This document shows, in pieces, positions 53,912-62,013 of a DNA stretch of 64,000 nt. Origin of the DNA: Candidatus Rubrivivax defluviihabitans (GTDB lineage: Bacteria; Pseudomonadota; Gammaproteobacteria; Burkholderiales; Burkholderiaceae_C); the NCBI GenBank assembly GCA_016709385.1, contig JADJMW010000002.1, positions 248,001 to 312,000 of the forward strand. Reading direction: 5' to 3'. Below the pieces are notes generated by a model. That model was not told where the DNA came from. It saw nothing but the letters and a program-made list of their open reading frames with translations, and did not search any database. The first letter of the stretch is position 1. Every line of letters starts with the position of its first letter. The position numbers were made by a program, and so were the translations under genes.

Positions 53912-55084
53912 TCAGACCGGCAGCCGCTGCCCGTCCTCCAGCTTGAACACCCTCGCCGGCGCGCCTGAGCCTTCGGACGCCTCGGCTGGCGGCAGGCACA
54001 CCCCGTAGCGAAACGGCCCGGCCTCGCGCCCGGGAAATTCGAAGCGCAGGTCGCGGAACCAGGCGCAGCGCTCCAGGCGGCCGCTGGCGTCTGGCGCCTC
54101 CTGGGCCAGCAGCAGCGCCGGTGTCTGCGCGAACCAGCGGTAAAAGCCGAAGACCTCGTGCTCCCAGGCCTGCGCCACCCAGCCCGGCGCGGCGGCGTCG
54201 CCGAAGCGCGGCACCACGGTCCAGGCGGCCAGCCGCTCGGGCTGGTAAGGCGCAGAGAACGCTTGCAGGAAGGCCGGCATCCAGCTGCCGGCGGCCTGCG
54301 CCTGCAGCGGCTCGGTGCGCCGGGTATTCACGTGCGCCACGTGGTAGTCGTTGCCGTCGAAGACCGTGATCGTCCAGTTGAAGGGCGACACCGGCCGCGG
54401 CATGACCACGATCTCCTGCACGTCGATGCCTTGCGCCGCGGCATGGCGCTCGGCGACGGCGATGGCCTCCTGCTGCCCGCCCCAGGCCACGCCGACCCAG
54501 GACACCGCGGCCCCCAGGCCCAGCGCCGCCGGCCAGCGTCGGCGCGGAAAAATGCTCGCCAGCAACAGCCCGGCGAGCAGCAAGCCGCTGAAGCTGAGGT
54601 CGATGATGAACATGGCCCCGAGTCCGAAGCGCTGGTTGGAAAGCGGCTGCAGCAGCATGGTGCCGAACTGGGTGATCCAGTCGCCCGCGATGTGGATGGC
54701 CAGGCTGGCCGCGGCCACGACGTACAGGCTCTTCCAGCCGCCGGGCTGCGCACGCGTCAGCGCAAAGCATTTCGACAGCAGCCAGGCCAGCCCCAGCGCC
54801 CACAGCGGCAGCATCAGGACCGAATGCGTCAGGCCCCGGTGCTGCGTGAGGTAGGCGATATCGCCGAAGGCCTGGGCGACGATGTCGATGTCGGGGAAGG
54901 CGCCGGCCACCGTACCCACCACCACGCTTTGCCACGGCGCCGGCGCGCCGGCGCGGCCGTCCCAGGGCGCCGTGAAGCGGCCGGTGGCGGTGCCTTCCGG
55001 CGGCAACGCGGCCGAAGTCTCGGTGCGCGCTGCGATCAGCCGCGCCAGCAAGGCGCCCGACAGGGCGTGTGTGATCGTGTCCAT
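53912..55084 (-). CDS. YdjM-like membrane-bound metal-dependent hydrolase
   Basis: This 390-residue protein starts MDTITHALSGALLARLI, and has GAFPDIDIVAQAFGDIAYLTQHRGLTHS and HIAGDWITQFGTM, the DUF457/YdjM-type pattern with its metal-binding histidines and aspartates. It has about four to five membrane helices between residues 60 and 190 and a soluble C-terminal domain. The related protein YdjM is under LexA control in E. coli. Function unclear. Alternative start at 55111. Confidence 0.83.
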   Translation of the reverse strand: MDTITHALSGALLARLIAARTETSAALPPEGTATGRFTAPWDGRAGAPAPWQSVVVGTVAGAFPDIDIVAQAFGDIAYLTQHRGLTHSVLMLPLWALGLAWLLSKCFALTRAQPGGWKSLYVVAAASLAIHIAGDWITQFGTMLLQPLSNQRFGLGAMFIIDLSFSGLLLAGLLLASIFPRRRWPAALGLGAAVSWVGVAWGGQQEAIAVAERHAAAQGIDVQEIVVMPRPVSPFNWTITVFDGNDYHVAHVNTRRTEPLQAQAAGSWMPAFLQAFSAPYQPERLAAWTVVPRFGDAAAPGWVAQAWEHEVFGFYRWFAQTPALLLAQEAPDASGRLERCAWFRDLRFEFPGREAGPFRYGVCLPPAEASEGSGAPARVFKLEDGQRLPV

Positions 55085-55255
55085 GGGATCAGAGCATGTC
55101 TCAGGCCGCAAGCTCCTGCTGGCGGCGGGTCATGCGCGGCCGTCGCCGCACGAATACCCGCACTATTCGACATGGCATTCCGATAGCCCTTTGCGCCTTA
55201 CGCCGGGCGCGGCCATCATTTACCTTTCCGTTCAATTCGATACTGGAGAGTCTTC

Positions 55256-56236
55256 ATGCTGAGCCGCCGTCAATTCCTGGGTGCCACCCTGGCCGGATCG
55301 GCCGCCTATGCGGCCGGGGCCTTCGTCCCGGCCTGGGCGCAGAACGCCCCCAACCTGGGCACGCCGACGCTGCCGACCCCGGGCTTTCGCCGCATGAAGA
55401 TGGGTGACGTGGAAGTCATCTCCTTCATCGACGGCATTGCCCGCCGCCCGCTGGGCGAGGAATTCGTGAAGAACGCGCCGCTGGCCGAGGTGCGCGCCCT
55501 GCTGGCTTCGCAAGGCCTGCCCACCGAGTACATCGACATTCCCTTCACCCCCTTCCTGGTCGTGGCCGGCAACCGCCGCATCCTCATGGACGCCGGGCTG
55601 GGCGAATTCGGCGGTGCCACCACCGGCAAGCTGCTGGCAAACATGGCCGCCGCCGGTTTCCAGCCGGCCGATATCGATACCGTGCTCATCACGCACTACC
55701 ACGGCGACCATATCGGCGGTCTGCGCAACAAGGCCGGCGAATTCGTCTTCGCCAAGGCCAAGGTCATGGTGCCGGCGCCCGAGCATGCCTTCTGGATGGA
55801 CGACGCCAAGATGGCCGCCGCGCCCGAAGCCATGAAGGGCGGCTTCAACAACGTGCGTCGCGTCTTCGCGCAGATGCCGGCCGACATGCTGGTGCGCTTC
55901 GAGCCCGGCAGCGAGGTGGTGCCGGGCATCCGCTCGGTGGCCGCCTTCGGGCACACGCCCGGCCACACGCTGTTCGAGGTGAGTTCGGCCGGGCAGCTGT
56001 TTTCCTATGTCGGCGACATCACCAACGTGCCGGCACTGTTCGCGCGCAACCCCGATTGGGCGGTGGCCTTCGACATGGACGCCGAGGCCGCGCGCAAGTC
56101 GCGCCGCGCCACCCTGGAACGCATCAAGGCGGCCAACGCCATGATCGGCGGTTACCACTTTCCGTTCCCGGCCTTCGGCCGCATCGTGGCCGCGGGCCAG
56201 GGCTACGACTTCCAGCCCGTTCAGGCTGCGGCCTGA
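55256..56236 (+). CDS. Tat-exported MBL-fold metallohydrolase
   Basis: The 326-residue protein has a twin-arginine signal, LSRRQFLGATLAGSAAYAAG, cleaved near AWAQ. The metallo-beta-lactamase fold shows VLITHYHGDHIGG (HxHxDH), FGHTPGHTLFEV and SYVGDI, plus a later GGYHFPFPAFGRI. It resembles the quorum-quenching/AhlD or alkyl-sulfatase-like MBL group, but no substrate can be assigned. GGAGAG precedes the ATG. It stands between the YdjM-like gene (divergent) and a small hypothetical gene. Confidence 0.86.
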   Translation: MLSRRQFLGATLAGSAAYAAGAFVPAWAQNAPNLGTPTLPTPGFRRMKMGDVEVISFIDGIARRPLGEEFVKNAPLAEVRALLASQGLPTEYIDIPFTPFLVVAGNRRILMDAGLGEFGGATTGKLLANMAAAGFQPADIDTVLITHYHGDHIGGLRNKAGEFVFAKAKVMVPAPEHAFWMDDAKMAAAPEAMKGGFNNVRRVFAQMPADMLVRFEPGSEVVPGIRSVAAFGHTPGHTLFEVSSAGQLFSYVGDITNVPALFARNPDWAVAFDMDAEAARKSRRATLERIKAANAMIGGYHFPFPAFGRIVAAGQGYDFQPVQAAA

Positions 56237-56301
56237 CGCCGTCGCGCCCCACCCCGTGCGGCCCGCGGCGTAGACTTCGGGCCAGCAAGGGGGTTCGAGC
56301 G

Positions 56302-56619
56302 ATGCGACGTGAATTCAAGGTGGCCTTCGGGCCCGCGGGGTCGGTGGTGGTGGACCTGCCGGCGGGCGAAGAGCCCTGGGCGCCCGACGTGGGCCGGCGC
56401 TGGCTGGAAGACCAGTTCGTTGCCAACGAATGCGAGCCGTTGCGCGCCAGCGGCAAGGTACTCAGCGCCGACAAGGTGCTGGCGGTGGCCGCCGCGCTGG
56501 GGCTGCAACGGCTGCAGCAGGAAGAGCCACTGCGCCACGATTTCGCCCGCGCCACGCTGGCCGCTCTGGGCCGGCCTTTGGTGCGCGTGGACGTGGAAGG
56601 GGGCGCGATCACGTTCTGA
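56302..56619 (+). CDS. Conserved hypothetical protein
   Basis: I do not recognise this 105-residue protein. It begins MRREFKVAFGPAGSVVVDLPAGEEPWAPD and contains WLEDQFVANECEPLRASGKVLSADKVLAVAAALG and RATLAALGRPLVRVDVEGGAITF. No signal peptide or membrane segment. It looks like a small alpha/beta cytosolic protein. GGGG lies upstream of the ATG. It is downstream of the MBL gene on the same strand (65 bp). Confidence 0.6.
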   Translation: MRREFKVAFGPAGSVVVDLPAGEEPWAPDVGRRWLEDQFVANECEPLRASGKVLSADKVLAVAAALGLQRLQQEEPLRHDFARATLAALGRPLVRVDVEGGAITF

Positions 56620-56652
56620 TCGCAGCCTTGGGGCGCTTGGGCTCGGACGCTG

Positions 56653-56741
56653 GTCGGCCGAGCGGGCAAGCCGCTCGAATATCGGTCGGCCGAGCGGGCC
56701 AGCCGCTCGGGCATCAGTCGGCCGAGCGGGCCAGCCGCTCG
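56653..56741. repeat. Three tandem 32-bp palindromic repeats
   Basis: Three copies start at 56653, 56685 and 56717, each with a 25-bp core (GTCGGCCGAGCGGG, then three bases, then CGCTCG) and 7-bp linkers of different sequence. Copies 2 and 3 have identical cores; copy 1 differs by one base. Each core holds GAGCGG/CCGCTC arms, a hairpin. Copy 3 is inside the C-terminal codons of the cobalamin adenosyltransferase (opposite strand); copies 1 and 2 lie after its stop. Confidence 0.85.
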
Positions 56742-57289
56742 GATTGCCAGTACACGTCGTCGCCGCCCAGCCCGTCGAGGTTGGCGCGGTTGAGGACGCG
56801 CGCCAACACGAACATGAGGTCGCTCAGGCGGTTCAGATACTGGCGCGGCGCCTCGTTCACCGTTTCGGTCGCCGCCAGGGCCACGATGGCGCGCTCGGCG
56901 CGTCGGGCCACGGTGCGGCTCACGTGGGCCAGCGCGGCGCTGCGCGTACCGGCCGGCAGGATGAATTCCTTCAGCCGCGGCAGCTGCGCGTTGTAGTGCG
57001 CCAGCGCTTCGTCCAGGCGCAGCACGGCGGCGGTCTTGAGCAGTTCGAAGCCGGGGATGGAGAGCTCGCCGCCCAGGTTGAAGAGTTCGTGCTGCACCAC
57101 CACCAGCAGCTCGCGCACGTCGGTCGGTAGCGGTTCGGCCAGCAGCACGCCCAGGCTGGAATTGAGTTCGTCGACGTCGCCCAGGGCGGCCACGCGCAGG
57201 TGGCTCTTGGGCACGCGGGTGCCGTCGCCCAGGCCGGTGGTGCCGTCGTCTCCGGTGCGGGTGGCGATCTGGGTCAGGCGGTTGGACAT
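56714..57289 (-). CDS. ATP:cob(I)alamin adenosyltransferase, PduO type
   Basis: The 191-residue protein has the PduO signature TRTGDDGTTGLGDGTRVPKSH at the N-terminus, DVDELNSSLGVLLAE, NLGGELSIPG and RTVARRAERAIVAL ... LNRLSDLMFVLARVLN. It makes adenosylcobalamin. The stop (56714-56716) falls just beyond copy 3 of a tandem repeat, which encodes the last residues SERLARSAD. ATG 57289 fits the family start. Confidence 0.9.
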   Translation of the reverse strand: MSNRLTQIATRTGDDGTTGLGDGTRVPKSHLRVAALGDVDELNSSLGVLLAEPLPTDVRELLVVVQHELFNLGGELSIPGFELLKTAAVLRLDEALAHYNAQLPRLKEFILPAGTRSAALAHVSRTVARRAERAIVALAATETVNEAPRQYLNRLSDLMFVLARVLNRANLDGLGGDDVYWQSERLARSAD

Positions 57290-57360
57290 GGCGGTACTCG
57301 GCGTGGAAGCGAGGCCTTGATTGGACCACCGCCCGGCACAGCCGCGCCGCGCGCGGGTCT

Positions 57361-57672
57361 TCAGCCCGTGAGGCGCACCGCCAGCCGATGCAGCAGAGGT
57401 CGGCGTCGCCAGGTCTCGCAGGCGCGGTCGGCGAATTCCCGCCCGCGCTGGCTGAGCCGGTAGTAGTGGACGTTGGGAAAACCCTGGGGATTCTCGAACT
57501 CGTCGATGAGCCGGTAGCGTGCCAGCGGCTGGTAGGCGGTGTAGACGAAGCTGCCATCGAGAAGGCAGCGGCTGTCGGTGTCCTTGGCGCGCACGAGCAC
57601 GCGGCCGCGCCGCAACTGGCGCAGCGCGTCGATGAATTCGGCGCGGTCGGCAATGATCGTGTCGGCAGGCAT
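57361..57672 (-). CDS. Conserved hypothetical protein (winged-helix-like C-terminus)
   Basis: The 103-residue protein reads TIIADRAEFIDALRQLRRGRVLVRA, CLLDGSFVYTAYQPLARYRLIDEFENPQGF and VHYYRLSQRGREFADRACETWRRRP. The final part resembles the wing-and-helix of a winged helix domain (YRLSQRGREFA). I recall similar Burkholderiales hypotheticals but no characterised member. It lies between the adenosyltransferase (same strand) and the flavoprotein at 57876 (divergent). Confidence 0.6.
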   Translation of the reverse strand: MPADTIIADRAEFIDALRQLRRGRVLVRAKDTDSRCLLDGSFVYTAYQPLARYRLIDEFENPQGFPNVHYYRLSQRGREFADRACETWRRRPLLHRLAVRLTG

Positions 57673-57839
57673 GGAATCGGCCTCCGGGACGGACAGGGGT
57701 GGCGGCAATGGTCGCATCTTGCGGCGCCTGCATCCGCCACGATGGCCGGAAGTGCGGGCCGGTCCGGCCACAGTTCCGCGGGGCCGCGGCATGCCCCTGC
57801 GGCCAGCGCTGGAGGCGCCGCCGAAGGCCGGGCGACTTC

Positions 57840-57845
57840 TAGAAT
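57840..57845 (+). promoter_or_regulatory. Putative -10 box for the D-lactate dehydrogenase gene
   Basis: TAGAAT at 57840-57845 lies 30 bp before the ATG at 57876, preceded by CTTC. It matches the box before gshA and apaG. No -35 is evident. Confidence 0.35.
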
Positions 57846-57875
57846 CGAACGCTCCGCCTGCCCGGAATTCCAGCC

Positions 57876-59291
57876 ATGAACGCACCCCTCGACTTCCATG
57901 CGCACCTGGCCCGGCGCCCGCTGCCCGCCGCCATGCTGCAGGCCTTGCGCGCCCGCTTCGGCGAACGCTGCTCCAGCGCTGCGGCGGTGTGCGATCAGCA
58001 CGGCCGCGACGAGTCGCCCTTTCCCACCACGCCGCCCGACGCGGTGGTGTATTGCGAAAGCACCGAAGACGTGGCCGCCGTGCTGCGGCTGGCCGACGCC
58101 TACGAGGTGCCGGTCATCCCCTACGGCGTGGGCACGTCGCTGGAAGGCCACCTGCTCGCCGTGCAGGGCGGCGTAAGCGTGGACCTGTCGCGCATGACGG
58201 CCATCGTGCAACTGAACCCGGAAGACCTGACCGTCACCGTGCAGGCCGGCGTGACGCGCGAGCAGCTCAACCAGGCTGTGCGCGACCAGGGCCTGTTCTT
58301 CCCCATCGACCCCGGCGCCAACGCCACGCTGGGCGGCATGGCCGCCACGCGCGCCAGCGGCACGAATGCCGTGCGCTACGGCACCATGCGCGAGAACGTG
58401 CTCGGGCTGCAGGTGGTCACCGCCAGCGGCGAGGTGGTGCGCACCGGCACGCGGGCGAAGAAGTCCAGCGCCGGGTACGACCTGACGCGGCTGTTCGTGG
58501 GCAGCGAAGGCACCTTGGGCGTGATGACCGAGGTCACGCTCAAGCTCTACCCGCTGCCCGAGGCGGTGAGCGCAGCGATCTGCCACTTCGCGAGCATCGA
58601 CGCCGCGGTGCGCGCCACCATCCAGATCATCCAGATGGGCGTGCCGATCGCGCGCTGCGAACTGCTCGACGTGAATGCCGTGCGCGCGGTGAATGCGCAA
58701 AGCCGCCTGGGTCTGCGCGAAAGCCCGATGCTGCTGATGGAATTCCACGGCAGCGAAGCCGGGGTGAAGGAGCAGGCCGAAACCGTGCAGGCCATCACCG
58801 GCGAGCTGGGCGGCGAAGACTTCCAGTGGGCGAGCACGCCCGAGGAACGCACGCGGCTGTGGACGGCTCGGCACAAGGCCTATTTCGCCGGCATGCAGCT
58901 GAACCCCGGCTGCCGCAGCGTCACCACCGACACCTGCGTGCCCATCTCGAAGCTGGCCGAGATCATCGACCTGTCGGTGGTCGATGCCGACGCCTCGGGC
59001 CTGCCCTATTACATCGTCGGCCACGTGGGCGACGGCAATTTCCACCTCGCCTACCTGGTGAAGGAAGGCGACGCCTCTCAGCGCGCGCTGGCCGAGGCAA
59101 TGAGCGAACGCATGGTGCAGCGCGCCATCGCGCTGGAAGGCACCTGCAGCGGCGAACATGGCGTGGGGCTGCACAAGATGGGCTTCCTGGTCGACGAAGC
59201 CGGCGCCGGGGCGGTGGCGCTGATGCGCAGCATCAAGCATGCGCTGGACCCGAAGAACATCATGAATCCGGGGAAGATCTTCGACTGGTAG
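57876..59291 (+). CDS. D-lactate dehydrogenase (cytochrome)-type FAD-linked oxidoreductase
   Basis: The 471-residue flavoprotein has IPYGVGTSLEGHLLAVQGG, DPGANATLGGMAATRASGTNAVRYGTM, KKSSAGYDLTRLFVGSEGTLGV, HVGDGNFHLAYLV and CSGEHGVGLHKMGFL, typical of the DLD1/GlcD FAD-binding oxidases. It differs from GlcD at 13780 and lies alone, so D-lactate (or another 2-hydroxy acid) oxidation coupled to cytochrome c or quinone is the best call. Divergent from the hypothetical at 57361. Confidence 0.85.
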   Translation: MNAPLDFHAHLARRPLPAAMLQALRARFGERCSSAAAVCDQHGRDESPFPTTPPDAVVYCESTEDVAAVLRLADAYEVPVIPYGVGTSLEGHLLAVQGGVSVDLSRMTAIVQLNPEDLTVTVQAGVTREQLNQAVRDQGLFFPIDPGANATLGGMAATRASGTNAVRYGTMRENVLGLQVVTASGEVVRTGTRAKKSSAGYDLTRLFVGSEGTLGVMTEVTLKLYPLPEAVSAAICHFASIDAAVRATIQIIQMGVPIARCELLDVNAVRAVNAQSRLGLRESPMLLMEFHGSEAGVKEQAETVQAITGELGGEDFQWASTPEERTRLWTARHKAYFAGMQLNPGCRSVTTDTCVPISKLAEIIDLSVVDADASGLPYYIVGHVGDGNFHLAYLVKEGDASQRALAEAMSERMVQRAIALEGTCSGEHGVGLHKMGFLVDEAGAGAVALMRSIKHALDPKNIMNPGKIFDW

Positions 59292-59366
59292 CGGGCGGCG
59301 CGCTTCCGGCCCCGCTGATGTGCAACGAGGTGTCGCGTTCGGACCGATCGGCGACGAGGGTGGTCG

Positions 59367-59777
59367 TCAGCCGGCCGCCAGCCAGCCCACCCCGCAGGCC
59401 AGCGCGGCCTGGCGCATGGCCTCGTCCTGCGTGGCAATGGGGCACTGCAGGCGCAGCGCCAGTTCCAGATACGCCGCGTCGTAGCTGCTCAGACCGAATC
59501 GCAGCGCCAGCGCCAGCATCTCGCTGCGCGCGACCGGGTGGCGGTCCACGCTGATGGGCAGGGCACCGATCTGCACGACGACGGCCTGCGCCCGCTGCGC
59601 GTCCAGGCGCTGCCGCACGCAGGCCGTGCGCAGCACGTTGGTGAATTCCAGTTCCCACACGGCGGGGACGTGGGCGCGATCGTCGCGCAGCCTTTGCGCC
59701 ACGGCGTCCGTGTAGGGCGTGGCCTGGTTCTCCAGGAACCATCCCGAGACCACCGAATTGTCCAGAACGAAGGGCAT
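59367..59777 (-). CDS. vapC: PIN-domain toxin VapC
   Basis: This 136-residue PIN-domain ribonuclease has MPFVLDNSVVSGWFLENQ (first Asp), AVWELEFTNVLR (Glu), SSYDAAYLELALRLQCPIAT and QDEAMRQAA (the later Asp residues). It lies immediately after a Phd-type antitoxin gene on the same strand with 3 bp between. It would cleave RNA (tRNA or mRNA) when released from its antitoxin. Confidence 0.87.
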   Translation of the reverse strand: MPFVLDNSVVSGWFLENQATPYTDAVAQRLRDDRAHVPAVWELEFTNVLRTACVRQRLDAQRAQAVVVQIGALPISVDRHPVARSEMLALALRFGLSSYDAAYLELALRLQCPIATQDEAMRQAALACGVGWLAAG

Positions 59778-59780
59778 GGG

Positions 59781-60044
59781 TCAGTCGCGCCCTTGCTCGA
59801 TGGCTTCGCGCAGCGGCATGTCCAGCGATACGCCGCGGCGAAGGTCGGCCAGAGCGGTGAATGCCGCTTCCACGGCATCGCTTCGGGCTGCATCGGCAGC
59901 CTGAGCCGAGGCGGGTCCGGACGCCGACACCAGACGGGCCGCCGGAACCCCATGCCGCGTGATGGTGATCTCTTCGCCCTGCTCGACGCGCGACAGCAGT
60001 TCCGAGAGGCGGGTCTTGGCTTCAAAGACGGGGAGGGTGATCAT
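59781..60044 (-). CDS. Phd/YefM-family antitoxin
   Basis: The 87-residue protein (from MITLPVFEAK) reads FEAKTRLSELLSRVEQGEEITITRHGVPAARLV, the Phd/YefM N-terminal fold that neutralises the toxin and binds DNA. An in-frame ATG ten codons upstream (60074, MTNLFDFWLT) is a possible alternative; the family usually starts near ...EAKTRLSELL. It precedes the VapC gene by 3 bp. Confidence 0.85.
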   Translation of the reverse strand: MITLPVFEAKTRLSELLSRVEQGEEITITRHGVPAARLVSASGPASAQAADAARSDAVEAAFTALADLRRGVSLDMPLREAIEQGRD

Positions 60045-60265
60045 GGTCAACCAAAAATCAAACAGGTTGGTCATATTCTAGCGATCTGCGCCAACTTCGT
60101 CGCCGGCCAATCCCGCTGAGGACGTTTCAACCGCGATGCCGGCGCGGCAGCTGGTCTCTCGGAATCACCGCTCGTCGATTCACGCAACGCCCGTTCCGTC
60201 CGGGCCATCGACCCGAGTTCGCGTACTCGCCATCGGCCGCCCGCGAGCCAGAGGCCCGACAGCGC

Positions 60266-60580
60266 CTACAGGAAGTCCTCTTCAAGCTGGTGCCGCACCG
60301 CCAGGACGACGACGCGGCCATCGCCGACGATTTCGTACCGGGCCACATAGCCCGTTGTGCCGAAGGGGATGATCAGCTCGCGTGTGGTGACGGAGGGCCC
60401 GGCTCTGCGGAAGATGAAGGGAGTGCGGCCGAGCTGGTGCAGGGCCGCGTGCTCGATGGCGTCGACGGCCTCGTCGGCCAGGCCCAGTTGTTCCAGCGAC
60501 GTGGCCCGGTCCAGCAGGAAGTCGTGCAGCCGCAGGAGGTCGGCGCGTGCGCGGGCGCTCCACAAGACCTCGAAGTTCAA
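60266..60580 (-). CDS. RelE/ParE-family toxin
   Basis: The predicted 104-residue protein begins LNFEVLWSARARADLLRLHDFLLDRATSLEQ, then ALHQLGRTPFIFRRAGPSVTTRELIIPFGTTGYVARYEIVGDGRVVVLAVRHQLEEDF, typical of ParE (including the YVARYEIVGD and VAVRHQLE strands). The start appears to be TTG at 60580; no ATG is available in frame. It follows its antitoxin gene by 11 bp. Confidence 0.82.
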   Translation of the reverse strand: MNFEVLWSARARADLLRLHDFLLDRATSLEQLGLADEAVDAIEHAALHQLGRTPFIFRRAGPSVTTRELIIPFGTTGYVARYEIVGDGRVVVLAVRHQLEEDFL

Positions 60581-60591
60581 GCGGTGGTGCC

Positions 60592-60867
60592 CTATCGAAC
60601 CAGTTCTTCCCGCCGCGCCTGGGTGCGACGCCTGAGCTCGGCAATCACCTCGGCCGTCGAGTGAGCTTCGCCCGTGGCCCGGAAGTGTTCGAGCGAGGCG
60701 CGGCTGTGCTCTTCGAACAACTGCTGCATGGCTCTCTGTTCCAGCACCCTGCGCACGGCGGTCTCGACCAAATCTGACAGCTTCTCTCCGGGCCGCAACG
60801 CAGCCTCGGCTTGTGCGCGCAGTTCCGGGGCGACCCGGACCTGCGGAAGGATGGCGGTCTTTGACAT
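60592..60867 (-). CDS. Antitoxin of the ParE-type module (YlcI/YnfO-like)
   Basis: The 91-residue protein starts MSKTAILPQVRVAPELRAQ and has AALRPGEKLSDLVETAVRRVLEQRAMQQL with a ribbon-helix-helix-like N-terminal part, ending in ELRRRTQARREELVR. Antitoxins of this pattern pair with ParE toxins in Burkholderiales. Palindromic candidate operators lie just upstream: GTGAA-N7-TTCAC (60869-60885) and CACTTGCG-N7-CGCAAGGTG (60883-60906). Confidence 0.78.
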   Translation of the reverse strand: MSKTAILPQVRVAPELRAQAEAALRPGEKLSDLVETAVRRVLEQRAMQQLFEEHSRASLEHFRATGEAHSTAEVIAELRRRTQARREELVR

Positions 60868-61086
60868 GGTGAAATTGTGCTTCACTTGCGTTGCAGGCGC
60901 AAGGTGCCGACTTGGGGCCAGGCTTGGGAGGCATTCGATCGGCATGGCGACGGCCCTACGGAAGACAGCCGCCCTGGCGCCAGGTGCGTTCGGTCGCGTG
61001 CGTGAACGCCCCACGCTTGGGGCCGCGGCGTCAACCAAGAAGCGCGACCGTGCACGATGGGCAAGATGGGGGTCACACGATGGGGG

Positions 61087-61165
61087 GGTCAGGTCTTCAC
61101 TTTTAAGTGCATATCTCAAGCTAAAATCGTGGGCTTGAAGGTCGCTTGAAATTGAAGACCTGACC
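61087..61165. repeat. 79-bp inverted-repeat element (MITE/REP-like), copy 1
   Basis: GGTCAGGTCTTCA (61087-61099) and its exact complement TGAAGACCTGACC (61153-61165) frame 79 bp of A/T-richer sequence; weaker complementarity extends inward through TTTTAAG and CTTGAAA. A similar pair lies at 62765-62844. It has no coding potential. Such GGTCTTCA-ended hairpins often flank REP-associated transposases, but none is seen here. Confidence 0.65.
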
Positions 61166-61189
61166 CTTGGCTTCCCGTTAACGGGACCC

Positions 61190-61326
61190 CGTTTCAGGCT
61201 GATCGTGGACGGTCAGAGCTACATTCAACCCCGGTGCTTGCGCGCCTCCCCGGCGCACCCTCGACGACGCCGTTTCACCGTCCACGATCAGACTGAAACG
61301 GGCGTCCACGATCGCTGAAATACGCA
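61190..61326. mobile_element. Remnant ends of an IS21-like element
   Basis: An inverted repeat of 24 bp with 23 matches frames 88 bp: arm 1 at 61190-61213, arm 2 at 61277-61300. Beyond arm 2 the unit GTCCACGATC plus a nearby CTGAAA repeats directly (61280-61289 and 61304-61313), and the same unit appears inverted at 61201-61210. Multiple subterminal copies of GTCCACGATC-xx-CTGAAA are typical of IS21-family ends as I recall them. No istA/istB is present, so only ends survive. Confidence 0.6.
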
Positions 61327-61329
61327 CTG

Positions 61330-61794
61330 ATGACCTACGCCTATGGCGCGGCCAACAGCTTCAACTACATCGACTTCTACAACGACCGCTTCAGTCTGGA
61401 CCTGAGCCAGCGCCTGATCGAATTCAGGGTCAAGGGCGAGAACCACCCGCCCAACACCGTGGCGCTGCAGCTGTACAGCACGTCGACCAACGGCTTCCTG
61501 CAATACGACCTGACGGCCAGCGACCTGGATGGCGAATGGCGCCACCTCAGCCTGTCGCTCGGCCGTTTCAGCAGCTACGGCACGAACCCCGACCTGCAGG
61601 CCATCGACCTGGTGCGGTTCCGCGCCATCGGCGACGCAGGGGGCGCGGCACTCACGGGTTCGATGCTGGTCAATGATCTGGTGGCGCGCAGCGTGGCCGA
61701 GCCCGGCGGCCTGCCGCTGGCGGCATTGGCACTGGCCCTTGCCTTGCTGGGCCAGGCGGGCCGGCGTCGCCAGGGGGCGCAGGCCGGCAGCTGA
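61330..61794 (+). pseudogene. 5'-truncated PEP-CTERM-type secreted protein gene
   Basis: The remaining 154 codons encode a beta-rich domain (FNYIDFYNDRFSLDLSQRLIEF, NTVALQLYSTSTNGFLQYDLTASDLDGEWRHLSLSLGRFSSYGTNPDLQAIDLVRFRA) followed by AEPGGLPLAALALALALLGQAGRRR. The C-terminus is a PEP-CTERM-like sorting signal: AEPG in place of PEP, a hydrophobic segment and an arginine cluster. There is no signal peptide and no ribosome-binding site, and the frame begins right after IS21-like ends. The 5' half was most likely lost when the element arrived or left. Confidence 0.7.
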
Positions 61795-62013
61795 CGCCGC
61801 TCATCAAGGTGGCGCCGGCACGCTCCAGCGCTGGGGTGTGGGGGTTTCAGGTCTTGCTTTTCGCCGCGGTGCAGTGCTCTTCGCCTGTGGAGGCGGTTGC
61901 CTCACCTGCCCGTCACCCGCCTGTCAACAGCGCCGGCCAGGTCCAGGGTAATCGTCCCGACCTCACCTCGCCCGCTGGGCCGCAGGCCGGGTCAGCCGGC
62001 CGACGGCGTGGAT

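Larger units (their letters stand above)
60868..61329. other. 462-bp gap with no credible gene; mobile-element relics
   Basis: Frames here are short and without recognisable domains. The gap holds the ParE-module promoter palindromes (60869-60906), a 79-bp inverted-repeat element (61087-61165) and an IS21-like terminal relic (61190-61326). The segment 60910-61080 shows nothing else that I can name. Confidence 0.6.

Noticed and set aside
56124..59240. A 1038-codon minus-strand frame across the adenosyltransferase and D-lactate dehydrogenase genes
   Set aside because: It crosses real genes on both strands in another frame and has no domain match; a GC-driven artefact.
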